A stretch of DNA of 64,000 nucleotides from Pseudomonas sp. GOM7 (GTDB lineage Bacteria; Pseudomonadota; Gammaproteobacteria; Pseudomonadales; Pseudomonadaceae). The DNA lies in NCBI RefSeq assembly GCF_026723825.1, contig NZ_CP113519.1:1240001-1304000 (forward strand), written 5' to 3'. Positions 43,035 through 51,540 of this stretch are shown here, piece by piece. A program made the translations under genes and the position numbers. The stretch's first letter is position 1. Each line of letters opens with the position of its first letter. The notes under the pieces are model-generated. The model did no database searches, was not told the origin of the DNA, and saw only the letters and a list, made by a program, of their open reading frames with translations.

Positions 43035-44003
43035 TTATGGCGTGGCGGGAATGGCCGCGCGTGCGGTCTGTGAGGGGAGCTCGCCGAACAGTTCAAAGTA
43101 TTCGGCGGCGAAATGACTGAGGTGGCTGAAGCCCCATTGTGCTGCGGCATCGCCTATCGACAGTTGTGTTGCCTGGGTGGATATCAGCGCCCGGCGCACG
43201 CCGTTGAGCCGCACCGAGCGCAGGTAGTTCAATGGGGTGGTCTCGGCAACCGCGTTGAAGCTGTTCTGCAAGGTGCGCCGGCTGACATGCAAGCGTTCGC
43301 ACAGGTCGTTCACGCTGGGGCTTTGGGTCGTTTCCGCCGCCACCAGGCGGTGGCACTTCTCGACGATGAAGCTGCGCGTTGAGCTGGGCGCACGCTGTTG
43401 TTTGTCGCAGGCCGGATCGATCATCAATTGCAGCAGTTCATCGAGCATCGCCTGCTCCAGCGCCAGTTCGCGGGTTCTTTCCCAGGTGTCGGGTAGCGCT
43501 TCACTGCTCAGTGCCTGGGCGAACATCGACAACAGCCGGCGGCGAGTATCGGTGAAGCGCTGTTTGGATACTCGGATCACGGGCTGACGCAGCAGGGCGC
43601 CGATTTCCTTCGCCGAAGGGATTTGCGACAGGGCCTGCTCGAACATCTCGCGCTCGAAGGTGACCGACAGCAACTGCATGCCCGTGGGCATATGGAACAT
43701 GAACTCTTCGCCGCCATGGAGAAAGAACAGACTGCGGTCATCCACATCTCGGCCTTGCATGCGAATCGATCCCGGCACGTTGATCGGCAGGGCGAAGCAC
43801 ATCTTGCTGCGGGGCGCCACGCCGTTCTGCACGACGCGTTGGTTGATCTGCTCGAGGAAGACGTGGCAGCGCTCGGTGGTCAGTTGCATCAGCGAGCTTT
43901 CGCTCGAGCCGGCGGTGAGCTGGCTGTAGTCCTGACACCACTGCTGCACGGTGGCGGCGTGAACATGTATGTCACTGAAATGACTGATGTTCTGACTTTT
44001 CAT
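43035..44003 (-). CDS. AraC-family transcriptional regulator (EutR-like)
   Basis: A 322-residue regulator with a sensor domain (residues 1-210) and a carboxy-terminal AraC domain (VNDLCERLHVSRRTLQNSFN, then IGDAAAQWGFSHLSHFAAEYFELFGELPS). The LHVSRRTLQNSF pattern recalls EutR and other regulators of amine metabolism. The ATG at 44003 is used; a GTG at 44021 would add 6 residues. It is divergent from the aminotransferase-aldehyde dehydrogenase-cytochrome b561 operon across 200 bases and is its likely activator. Confidence 0.83.
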   Translation of the reverse strand: MKSQNISHFSDIHVHAATVQQWCQDYSQLTAGSSESSLMQLTTERCHVFLEQINQRVVQNGVAPRSKMCFALPINVPGSIRMQGRDVDDRSLFFLHGGEEFMFHMPTGMQLLSVTFEREMFEQALSQIPSAKEIGALLRQPVIRVSKQRFTDTRRRLLSMFAQALSSEALPDTWERTRELALEQAMLDELLQLMIDPACDKQQRAPSSTRSFIVEKCHRLVAAETTQSPSVNDLCERLHVSRRTLQNSFNAVAETTPLNYLRSVRLNGVRRALISTQATQLSIGDAAAQWGFSHLSHFAAEYFELFGELPSQTARAAIPATP

Positions 44004-44203
44004 GGACGGTAAGGTCTCCACCCATTTTGTTGTTTTCAGGCCGTTATCGCAGCCGATGCTCGCACATGCCGACGATTCTGCCCACTGTTTGTAAACGACA
44101 CTCGTGCTGAGTGGAACCTCTCAAGTGCCGATTTGGGATACCGACTGCCGAGGCGCTGGGGAGATGATCGATTCACCCTGAATCACATCTCCCAGAGGCC
44201 ATC

Positions 44204-45577
44204 ATGAGCGAAGCCAAACTCGAATCCCTGCACTTTGCGGATGCTCCGCAAATCGTCACCAGCACATTGCCCGGCCCGAAAACCAGTGAGGCGCTGGCCC
44301 TGTCGGCGCGCACCGAATCCATGGCGCGCGGCGGCGGCCGTATGCCCATCGCCATGGATCGTGCCTTCGGTGCGACCTTCAAGGATCCAGACGGCAATAC
44401 CTATATCGACCTGTCGGCCGGGGTTGGCGTCAGCAGCGTCGGGCGCTGCCACCCGGAAGTGGTACAGGCGATTCGCGAACAGTCCGAAGTGCTCATGCAC
44501 GCTCTGGAAATCAACAGCACCCGGCGTACCGAGCTGGCGGCCAAGATGTCCGAGATCGCCCCCGAGGGCTTGCGTGGTGATTGCATCACTTTTTTCACCC
44601 AGGGCGGCAGCGATGCACTGGAGGCGGCGATCAAGTTCGCCAAGCGCATCACCGGCCGGCATCAGATCGTTGCCTTCCACGGCGGCTACCACGGTGTGTG
44701 GCATGCCTCGGGTGCATTGACCACCGGCAATGCCTACCGCAAAGGCTACGGAGCACAGATGGGCGGCGTGATTCACGCACCCTACCCCTATGCCTATCGC
44801 TTTCCGTTCGACACCACCCACAAGAGTGCCGAGCAAATTGCCGGCGAATACGTGGACTACCTGCTCAATACGCCCTATACCGGCGCTGACGACGTGGCGG
44901 CGGTGATCGTCGAACCGGTGCAGGGGGAGGGGGGGTATGTGCCGCCATCGCCCGAGTTCCTGCAATTGCTGCGCAAGGCCTGCGACCGCAGCGGCACGCT
45001 GCTGATCGTCGACGAGGTGCAGGCGGGCGCCGGGCGTACCGGCAAGATGTGGGCCGTCGAGCACTCGGGCGTGAAGCCGGACATGCTCACCTTCGGCAAG
45101 GGCATCGGCAGCGATCTGCCCATGGCGGGGCTGATGATGCGCTCGGATCTGGCTGCGGCCATTCCCGATGGCTCCGTGCCCAACACCTTCGCCGCCAACT
45201 CGCTGTCCGCCACCGTGGCGCTGACCAACATCGCCATCCTGCAGGATCCGGAGCTCGATCTGCTCAACCGCGCTCACGCTCTGGGGTTGGAAGCGCAGGC
45301 GCGTATCCGTGGGTTCAACAGCCCTTGGGTGGGTGAGGTGCGCGGCCGTGGCCTGATGATCGGCATCGAATTGGTCGAGGATCAGGCCAGCAAGACGCCG
45401 CTGGAACGCGACAAGATCGGCCAGTTGATGGGCTACCTGATGAACCACGGTGTGCTGATGATCCCCTGCGGCCGCTACAGCAACGTCATGCGCCTCATGC
45501 CGTCGCTGACCATCTCGCGGGCGCTGTTCTTCAGGGGCCTGGACATCTTTGGCGATGCCCTGGCCTCGCTCAAGTAA
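44204..45577 (+). CDS. Class III aminotransferase (GABA/diaminobutyrate transaminase-like)
   Basis: A 457-residue PLP-dependent transaminase. TQGGSDALEAAIKFAKR is near residue 132, LLIVDEVQAGAGRTGKMW near 267, and the PLP lysine is in TFGKGIGSDLPMAG near 299. EPVQGEGGY is the class III hallmark. It should move the terminal amino group of an omega-amino acid or amine to pyruvate or 2-oxoglutarate, yielding an aldehyde for the next gene's dehydrogenase, 27 bases downstream. The precise amine is unknown. Confidence 0.88.
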   Translation: MSEAKLESLHFADAPQIVTSTLPGPKTSEALALSARTESMARGGGRMPIAMDRAFGATFKDPDGNTYIDLSAGVGVSSVGRCHPEVVQAIREQSEVLMHALEINSTRRTELAAKMSEIAPEGLRGDCITFFTQGGSDALEAAIKFAKRITGRHQIVAFHGGYHGVWHASGALTTGNAYRKGYGAQMGGVIHAPYPYAYRFPFDTTHKSAEQIAGEYVDYLLNTPYTGADDVAAVIVEPVQGEGGYVPPSPEFLQLLRKACDRSGTLLIVDEVQAGAGRTGKMWAVEHSGVKPDMLTFGKGIGSDLPMAGLMMRSDLAAAIPDGSVPNTFAANSLSATVALTNIAILQDPELDLLNRAHALGLEAQARIRGFNSPWVGEVRGRGLMIGIELVEDQASKTPLERDKIGQLMGYLMNHGVLMIPCGRYSNVMRLMPSLTISRALFFRGLDIFGDALASLK

Positions 45578-45604
45578 CCCATTGCGCAACTCAGGGATAT
45601 GCCC

Positions 45605-47059
45605 ATGACTCAGCACTTGAAACACTTCATCGCCGGCGCGGCCGTCGAGGCCTCGGACGGCCGCCATATCGATCTCGTCGACCCGGTGACCGAACAGCTT
45701 TATGGCAGTTCGGCACGCGGCACGCGTGAAGACGTCGATCGCGCGGTGGCGGCGGCGCATGCGCAGCTAGAAGAGGGCGCCTGGAGTCTGCTCGATGGTG
45801 CCCAGCGGGCTCGCTTGCTGACCAGGCTGGCCGATCTGGTCGAGCGTGACAGCGAGCTGCTGGCCGATATGGACGCCCAGGCCATCGGCCGTTCGCCCAT
45901 GGAGCCACGGCGGATGGACTTGCCCAATGCCATCGCCCATTTGCGGGCCGCCTCGGGGTGGGCCAACCAGCTAGAGGGGCGCACCATTCCAAGCGGAGGG
46001 TATTTCGGCACCAAGACCCTGTCTTACACTGTGCGTGAACCAGTCGGCGTGGTCGGGGCTATCGTGCCCTGGAACTCGCCGTTGATGATCACCGTATGGA
46101 AGCTCGCTGCGCTGCTGGCGGCTGGTTGCACGGTGGTGATCAAACCTTCGGAAGAAACGCCACAATCGGCTCTGCATCTGGCGAAGTTGGCTCAGGAGGC
46201 GGGCTTCCCCGATGGCGTGATCAATGTGGTTACGGGTTATGGCGCCGAGGTGGGCCGTGCCCTGTGCGAGCACCCGAACGTGGCCAAGATCAGTTTCACC
46301 GGCAGCCCGGAGGCCGGCCGTGAGATCCAGCGCACTGCAGGTGTGCTGTTCAAGCGTGTGGCGCTGGAGCTGGGGGGCAAGAGCCCGCAGATCGTCTTCG
46401 ACGATGCTGCGTTCGAGGATGCGCTGTTTGGCTGCTCGCTCGGCCTGTTCGCTAACCAGGGCCAGGTCTGCGCAGCAGGCTCGAGGATTCTGGTGCAACG
46501 CAGCATCGCCGAGCGTTTCGCAGCGGCGCTGGCCGAAGCGGCCAATTCGGTCAAGGTTGGTGACCCGCGGCAGCCGGACAACCAGATGGGGCCGGTGGCC
46601 AAGAAGGCCCAGTTCGAGCGGGTCAATCGCTACATCCAGCTCGGCATCGAGCAGGGCGCGACGCTGTTGGCTGGCGGTGTATCGAAGCCTGAGCGCGGCT
46701 TCTTCGTCCGTCCGACCATTTTCGCCAATGCCCGCAATGACATGACCATTGCCCGGGAGGAGATATTCGGCCCCGTCGGCACTGTGATCACCTTCGATAC
46801 GGAAGAAGAAGCCATTGCAATGGCCAACGACTCCACCTATGGCCTGGCGGCCACGGTATGGACCAGCAACCTGACACGGGCTCACCGTGTAGCCGCAGCG
46901 CTGAAGGCTGGTGCGGTAGGCGTCAACTGCTGGAGCCCGCTGGACGCCAATCTGCCCTGGGGCGGCGTGAAGACCAGCGGCATCGGTCGCGAAGGTGGCT
47001 TCGGTGGGGCGCTTGCCTACACCGAAGAGAAAGTAGTCACCGTATTACTGCCCAGTTAA
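45605..47059 (+). CDS. NAD(P)+-dependent aldehyde dehydrogenase
   Basis: A 484-residue aldehyde dehydrogenase. VGAIVPWNSPLMITVWKLA is near residue 148, GSPEAGREI marks the cofactor loop, ELGGKSPQIVFDD holds the catalytic glutamate near 257, and GQVCAAGSRILVQ contains the nucleophilic cysteine near 291. The ATG at 45605 is preferred over 45599 because of its distance from AGGGAT. It probably oxidises the aldehyde made by the upstream transaminase to an acid. It is part of the aminotransferase operon. Confidence 0.9.
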   Translation: MTQHLKHFIAGAAVEASDGRHIDLVDPVTEQLYGSSARGTREDVDRAVAAAHAQLEEGAWSLLDGAQRARLLTRLADLVERDSELLADMDAQAIGRSPMEPRRMDLPNAIAHLRAASGWANQLEGRTIPSGGYFGTKTLSYTVREPVGVVGAIVPWNSPLMITVWKLAALLAAGCTVVIKPSEETPQSALHLAKLAQEAGFPDGVINVVTGYGAEVGRALCEHPNVAKISFTGSPEAGREIQRTAGVLFKRVALELGGKSPQIVFDDAAFEDALFGCSLGLFANQGQVCAAGSRILVQRSIAERFAAALAEAANSVKVGDPRQPDNQMGPVAKKAQFERVNRYIQLGIEQGATLLAGGVSKPERGFFVRPTIFANARNDMTIAREEIFGPVGTVITFDTEEEAIAMANDSTYGLAATVWTSNLTRAHRVAAALKAGAVGVNCWSPLDANLPWGGVKTSGIGREGGFGGALAYTEEKVVTVLLPS

Positions 47060-47155
47060 GCCCAAACACCGTGCTGCCGCGCCATCCCTCGATGCCAGGG
47101 GTGGCCGGTACGCCGGTATTTCCAACGCCTTGCTGATCAATGAAAAGGGGCTGCG

Positions 47156-47722
47156 ATGAGTGCGATAGAGAAAGAACCCGTCGACCACTATCCGAGAACA
47201 CTGTTGCTCCTGCACTGGGTGCGCGCAGTATTGATCATTGGCCTGCTCTGGGCGGGTTGGCACATGACTGGGATGAGTGACGAGGTAGAGAGCAAGTTCG
47301 TGCTCTATTACCCCTGGCACAAATCCTTCGGTGTACTGGCTTTCATTCTGGTAGTGCTGCAGATCGTCATACGGGTGAAAACGCCGGTATTGCCGAAACC
47401 TCCGAAAACTCTCGCCACACACGAGCGCTTCCTCGCGCAACTGGTGCAGCGAAGCATGTACGTGCTGTTGGTCGTGGTGCCGCTGATGGGGTATTCGATG
47501 TCGAGCACCTTTACCATGAGCGACGGCGTGTACTTCTTTGGTGTGGATCTACCCGAGTTGCTACCCAAGAACGATGATTGGTTCGTGGTCTTCCAGTGGT
47601 TGCACAAGGTTCTGGCCTACACCCTGCTTGGCCTGATCGTGCTGCATCTGCTGGGCACCATGAAGCATCGGTTGTTCGACAAGGATCCGCGTAACGACGT
47701 CATGCGCCGCATGCTGAAGTGA
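47156..47722 (+). CDS. Cytochrome b561-family membrane protein
   Basis: A 188-residue four-helix membrane cytochrome. Conserved histidines for two b-type haems are in LLLLHWVRA (near residue 19), YPWHKSFGV (near 54), FQWLHKVLAY (near 148) and VLHLLGTMKH (near 162). It should pass electrons within the inner membrane, between quinones and a periplasmic acceptor. It lies 96 bases after the aldehyde dehydrogenase on the same strand. Whether it works with that operon is uncertain. A 9-bp hairpin follows. Confidence 0.88.
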   Translation: MSAIEKEPVDHYPRTLLLLHWVRAVLIIGLLWAGWHMTGMSDEVESKFVLYYPWHKSFGVLAFILVVLQIVIRVKTPVLPKPPKTLATHERFLAQLVQRSMYVLLVVVPLMGYSMSSTFTMSDGVYFFGVDLPELLPKNDDWFVVFQWLHKVLAYTLLGLIVLHLLGTMKHRLFDKDPRNDVMRRMLK

Positions 47723-47732
47723 CACGGCCAGT

Positions 47733-47754
47733 GGCAATGCGTCGGCGCATTGCC
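47733..47754. terminator. Hairpin between convergent operons
   Basis: GGCAATGCG-TCGG-CGCATTGCC is a perfect 9-bp stem, placed between the convergent cytochrome b561 and DUF1513 genes. No T-run follows, so termination strength is uncertain. Confidence 0.6.
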
Positions 47755-47777
47755 CGTCAATGGCCGGCTCCTGCGTT

Positions 47778-48881
47778 TCAGGCCAGGCGCAGGTGGTTGT
47801 CCCACAGGCCGGCGGGCAGTTGCAGGGCGCTGTTGGTGATGCGTTCGCTGCGGCAGTCGTACAGGCGGCAGCGGCCCTGACCGGAGGTGACGACGAAGCC
47901 GTCACGCACGGCGCCGACGCCGGCGCAGTCCGCCAGGGGCACGTCCAGGCGCACTTCGGTACTGTCCAGATCCCAGACGAAGAAGCGGTTGCCGCGCGGT
48001 GCGGTCATCGCCAGCAGGCGCAGCTCGTCGTGGATGGCGACGCTGGCGGTGTACTGGTTCATGGCCACGCGCTGCGCTTCGCCGAGGGGGAAGGGCTGGT
48101 AGGGTTGGCCGGGGCGTTTGATCGCCAGCAGCGGCACGGCATCGTGCATGTCGCCCATGTACTGTTGGCCGCTGACCACGGTGCCATCGCGGGCCACGGC
48201 GAGGTGGCGGATGCTGTTCTGCTGGTCGGCCAGGCGCTCCTGGCTGAGCAGGCTGCCGTCGCGCTTCATCAGCACCAGGCTGGCCTGCATGGCGTCGAGG
48301 TTCATCTCCACGCGGCTCTCGGCTTCGGTGCGGATACCGCCATTGGCCACCACCAGGGTTTCGCCGTCGGGCATCCACAGCAACTGGTGTGGGCCAACGC
48401 CGTGGGTGGAGTATTCGCCGGTGCGTTCCAGGCGCTGATCCTTGAGAGCATAGCTGCCGAGCACACCACGGCCGGGCTCGCTGGTGTCATTTTCGGTGGT
48501 GTACAGCCACTCGCCGCTGCCATGGAACACCGCATGGCCGTTGAAGTGACGGCCCTGCGGCGAGTGCAGCGTCTGCAGCAGGCGGCCGTCGCGAGTGTCG
48601 ATCAGGTAGCTTTCAGTGCTCGGACGGCGACCGACGAACAGCGCCAGCGGCAGGCTGGGGTGCGGCACCACGTCGTGGCAGCGTTCGTTCACGGCGGTGG
48701 CGAAGGCGCGTTCGCCATCGAGGCGGTAGCCCACCGCATAGTGGCGGCCATCGGCGTCGTCGCGGGCCGACAGCAGCAGTGGCTGGCCGGCATTGCCGAA
48801 CAGTGTCCAGCCGGCGAAGGCACCGGCGGTGCTGCCGACGCCGAGCAGGGCGGCGAGGCCGAGGAAGGTTCTGCGTTGCAT
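47778..48881 (-). CDS. DUF1513 exported protein of the imelysin operon
   Basis: A 367-residue exported protein with a Tat-like signal (MQRRTFLGLAALLGVGSTAG). The rest reads as a beta-propeller, with repeated blade-like segments (RHFNGHAVFHGSGEWLYTTEND; STHGVGPHQLLWMPDGETLV; RHLAVARDGTVVSGQQ). DUF1513 proteins are found with imelysin and di-haem proteins in iron-linked operons. It is the last gene, 3 bases after the imelysin stop. It likely acts in the periplasm on iron or haem handling; the exact role is unknown. Confidence 0.85.
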   Translation of the reverse strand: MQRRTFLGLAALLGVGSTAGAFAGWTLFGNAGQPLLLSARDDADGRHYAVGYRLDGERAFATAVNERCHDVVPHPSLPLALFVGRRPSTESYLIDTRDGRLLQTLHSPQGRHFNGHAVFHGSGEWLYTTENDTSEPGRGVLGSYALKDQRLERTGEYSTHGVGPHQLLWMPDGETLVVANGGIRTEAESRVEMNLDAMQASLVLMKRDGSLLSQERLADQQNSIRHLAVARDGTVVSGQQYMGDMHDAVPLLAIKRPGQPYQPFPLGEAQRVAMNQYTASVAIHDELRLLAMTAPRGNRFFVWDLDSTEVRLDVPLADCAGVGAVRDGFVVTSGQGRCRLYDCRSERITNSALQLPAGLWDNHLRLA

Positions 48882-48884
48882 CCA

Positions 48885-49949
48885 TCAGTCCCCGTCGTGG
48901 GCGTTGAAGCCGATCTGTACGCCGAGGGCTTTGGCCAGGTCGCTTTCCTGCAGGCGATGCAGGCGGTTGAGGCTGTCGTACAGTTCGTTCAACTGGCTGC
49001 GGCCCTCTTCGTTGGCGAGCAGTTCGCTCAGCGGTAGGTCGAGGGCGGCCAGGCGCTGGCGGGTGTCGAGGTAGGCGGCGTCGATACGCTGGGCCAGTTC
49101 CGCCTGGTCGCTGCCCAGCAGCGCTTGCAGGCCATCCTTGTTGCTGCCGTGCCAGAGCAGTTCGGCGCTGGCCAGGGCCGAGGCGATGTTGGCCAGGCTG
49201 GCGCCACTGCGCCAGGCCTCGGCCTGGTAGGGCTGGGGAATGCCCTTGCTCTGGCGGCCGAGCGGTGCGCCGAGTTTCTTCTTCAGGCCGTCGATGCCGC
49301 TGACCTGCACGCGCAGCAGTTCGGCCACGGCTTCCTTGGCATCGGCATAGCGGTCATTGGGGAAGGTCTTGAGCTGGGCGGCCATGCCATTCTTGTCGGC
49401 TTGCCATTGCGCGACGATATCCGCGGCCAGGGCCTGCTGGTGTTGCCCGATGCCTTGCAACAGTGGGCAGTAGCGAGCTTTCTGTGCGTCCTGGCTGAGG
49501 TCGATGCCGTTGTCGAACAGCACGTATTCCGCAGCCGTCAGGCCTTGTACCACGACGCTGGCGCTGGCGAGGTCGGCCTGGTTCAGTTGCGGCTTGCTCT
49601 TGAGCAGGGCTTCCACCTGGCGCTGCACCAGGTTCTTCTTGTCCGGCCAGAACTGCACCTGCCAGGCGCGGTTGCCTTCGGCCATGGGGCCGATCATCAG
49701 GGGTTGTAGCGCCGACCAGGCGCTCATGGCACCGAGGAAGGCCTGGCGCGTGGCGGGCAGATCCGCCGTGCCGGCGCAGAAGGCCGCGCTGCGTTCGGCC
49801 AGTTGCCGATCGGCCTCCTGCCAACTGGTATAAGCCGGCAGCAGCACGCCGTCGGCGAGGGCGCCGGTGACCTTGGCGGTCTGATCCTGCTGGCCGCAGC
49901 CGACCAGGGCCAGGCCAAGCAGGGAGGCGATCAGGCTCTTGTGCAACAT
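48885..49949 (-). CDS. Imelysin-family periplasmic lipoprotein
   Basis: A 354-residue lipoprotein. The signal ends in the lipobox LVGC (near residue 19), so it is membrane-attached in the periplasm. The imelysin-like body has two helical bundles, with the GLTAAEYVLFDNGID segment (a variant of the GxHxxE region) near 130. Imelysins bind or sense iron outside the cytoplasm. In P. aeruginosa a similar operon has two imelysins (IcmP and a second); only one is present here. The ATG at 49949 is supported by the signal peptide. It starts 11 bases before the end of the previous coding frame's stop region, with an AGGAG site. Confidence 0.86.
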   Translation of the reverse strand: MLHKSLIASLLGLALVGCGQQDQTAKVTGALADGVLLPAYTSWQEADRQLAERSAAFCAGTADLPATRQAFLGAMSAWSALQPLMIGPMAEGNRAWQVQFWPDKKNLVQRQVEALLKSKPQLNQADLASASVVVQGLTAAEYVLFDNGIDLSQDAQKARYCPLLQGIGQHQQALAADIVAQWQADKNGMAAQLKTFPNDRYADAKEAVAELLRVQVSGIDGLKKKLGAPLGRQSKGIPQPYQAEAWRSGASLANIASALASAELLWHGSNKDGLQALLGSDQAELAQRIDAAYLDTRQRLAALDLPLSELLANEEGRSQLNELYDSLNRLHRLQESDLAKALGVQIGFNAHDGD

Positions 49950-49959
49950 CTCGGGCTCC

Positions 49960-51369
49960 TTAGAGGGAATTGAGGAAGGCGAGCAGGGCGGCTCGCTCGT
50001 TGGCATCGAATTGCAGCACGCGCTGCTTGGCCGCTTCGGCCTCACCGCCGTGCCAGAGTATGGCCTCCAGCAGGTTGCGCGCGCGACCGTCATGCAGGAA
50101 CTGGGTATGACCGTTGACCGCCTGGGTCAGGCCGATGCCCCACAGCGGTGGCGTGCGCCACTCGCGGCCAGTGGCGAGAAACTCCTCGCGACCATCGGCC
50201 AGGCCTTCGCCCATGTCGTGCAGCAGCAGGTCGCTGTAGGGGCGGATCAGCTGGTTGGCCAGCTCGGGTTCGGCGGCATCGGCGGCGGTGGTGAAGCTCG
50301 GCGTATGGCAACCCTGGCAGCCGGCCTGATGGAACAGGCCCTTGCCCTCGAGCACTTCGGGCGCATCGACATCGCGGCGTGCCGGTACACCCAGATTGCG
50401 GCTGTAGAACAGCACGCTGGCAAGGATGTTGTCGCTGACCTCGGGCACGCCGCCGTTGACCGTCGCCAGGCAGTCGGTCTGGGCCTGGGTGCAGTTGTCA
50501 TGGGCAATCAAGGTGGTGGTCAGGCCCATGTCATTGGCGAAGGCCTCGGCGTTCTGCTGGTTGAGGCTGGGCTGGCCGGCCTTCCAGCCGAAGCGGCCGA
50601 GCACGGTGCGCTGCAGGGCGCGATCCCAGACCTGATTGGCACGACCGGAAATACCGTCGCCATTGGCGTCGTCCGGGTCGGCATTGGCCAGGATGTCGGC
50701 CTCGGGAATGGCCTCGAGCAAGCCCAGGCCGATCATCGGTGGGGCGACGCGGGCAGAAAAACGGGTGTCTGGGTGCATGGGGCCATAACCGAGCAGGCTG
50801 ATCTGCAACTGCGGTTTGCGCAGTTGCACCTCGGTGCCATCGGCGAAGCGCACCGGCACGCTGCTGTAGCTCAGGCGCACCTTGCCTTCGGGAGCTATGC
50901 CCGGGTTGGCCATGTCCTGCAGTTGGCTGCCATAGGTCGGTTCGGGCACTACGCCCTGGTGCAGCAGCCGTTCGCCATCTTCTGCCGTGCCCGGAATCGA
51001 CAGGCGCACCAGCATCGATGCCGCGCTGCTTGCATCGGCTTCCGGGGGATGACCCCGACCGTCCTTGATATGGCAGTTCTGGCAGGCGTTGGTGTTGAAC
51101 AGCGGGCCGAGGCCATCGCGCGCGGTGGTGGAAGCGGGGGCCGGTACCCAGGGGTTGCGGAAGAAACTGTTGCCCACCGAAAAATCCAGGCGGCGGCTTG
51201 GCGCCAGGTTGGCCGAGGGCTGGGAAAAGGCGTTGTGATCGAACTTGCGTACCGTGGCGGCACCCGCCGAGAGCGCTTCTCCAGGCTCGGCGGCAGTGAA
51301 GCGGGGCTGCTGGTCGCAGGCGCTCAGCAGCAGGGCCAGCAGGGGAAACGGACGGAGGAAAGGCGGCAT
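49960..51369 (-). CDS. Di-haem c-type cytochrome / thiol-oxidoreductase-like lipoprotein
   Basis: A 469-residue periplasmic lipoprotein (lipobox LLSAC near residue 18) with two CxxCH haem-attachment motifs: CQNCH near 96 and CQGCH near 350. The di-haem oxidoreductase family is recognised by the segments GLGPLFNTNACQNCH, DANGDGISGRAN and GWKAGQPSLNQQ. It opens the imelysin operon and probably performs redox chemistry on iron or a thiol for uptake. Its promoter region is AT-rich (51410-51440), but no convincing Fur box is evident there. Confidence 0.87.
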   Translation of the reverse strand: MPPFLRPFPLLALLLSACDQQPRFTAAEPGEALSAGAATVRKFDHNAFSQPSANLAPSRRLDFSVGNSFFRNPWVPAPASTTARDGLGPLFNTNACQNCHIKDGRGHPPEADASSAASMLVRLSIPGTAEDGERLLHQGVVPEPTYGSQLQDMANPGIAPEGKVRLSYSSVPVRFADGTEVQLRKPQLQISLLGYGPMHPDTRFSARVAPPMIGLGLLEAIPEADILANADPDDANGDGISGRANQVWDRALQRTVLGRFGWKAGQPSLNQQNAEAFANDMGLTTTLIAHDNCTQAQTDCLATVNGGVPEVSDNILASVLFYSRNLGVPARRDVDAPEVLEGKGLFHQAGCQGCHTPSFTTAADAAEPELANQLIRPYSDLLLHDMGEGLADGREEFLATGREWRTPPLWGIGLTQAVNGHTQFLHDGRARNLLEAILWHGGEAEAAKQRVLQFDANERAALLAFLNSL

Positions 51370-51540
51370 CGGTAACGCGATCCGGACGGGCGGGGCGTCA
51401 AGATTAGCAGGCTAACCTCATTTAAATAAGATCAATTTGCGTTAACCGCCAGGGCAAAAGGTCGCGCCAAGGGCGCCATGTTGTCGCGGTGAGGTTGCCA
51501 GGGCCGCGCGCCTGTGAGGTCGCGCGGCCGTTGTGGCGGG

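Noticed and set aside
44183..45760. 525-aa minus-strand frame opposite the aminotransferase
   Set aside because: Shadow frame without motifs; the plus strand has the class III signatures.
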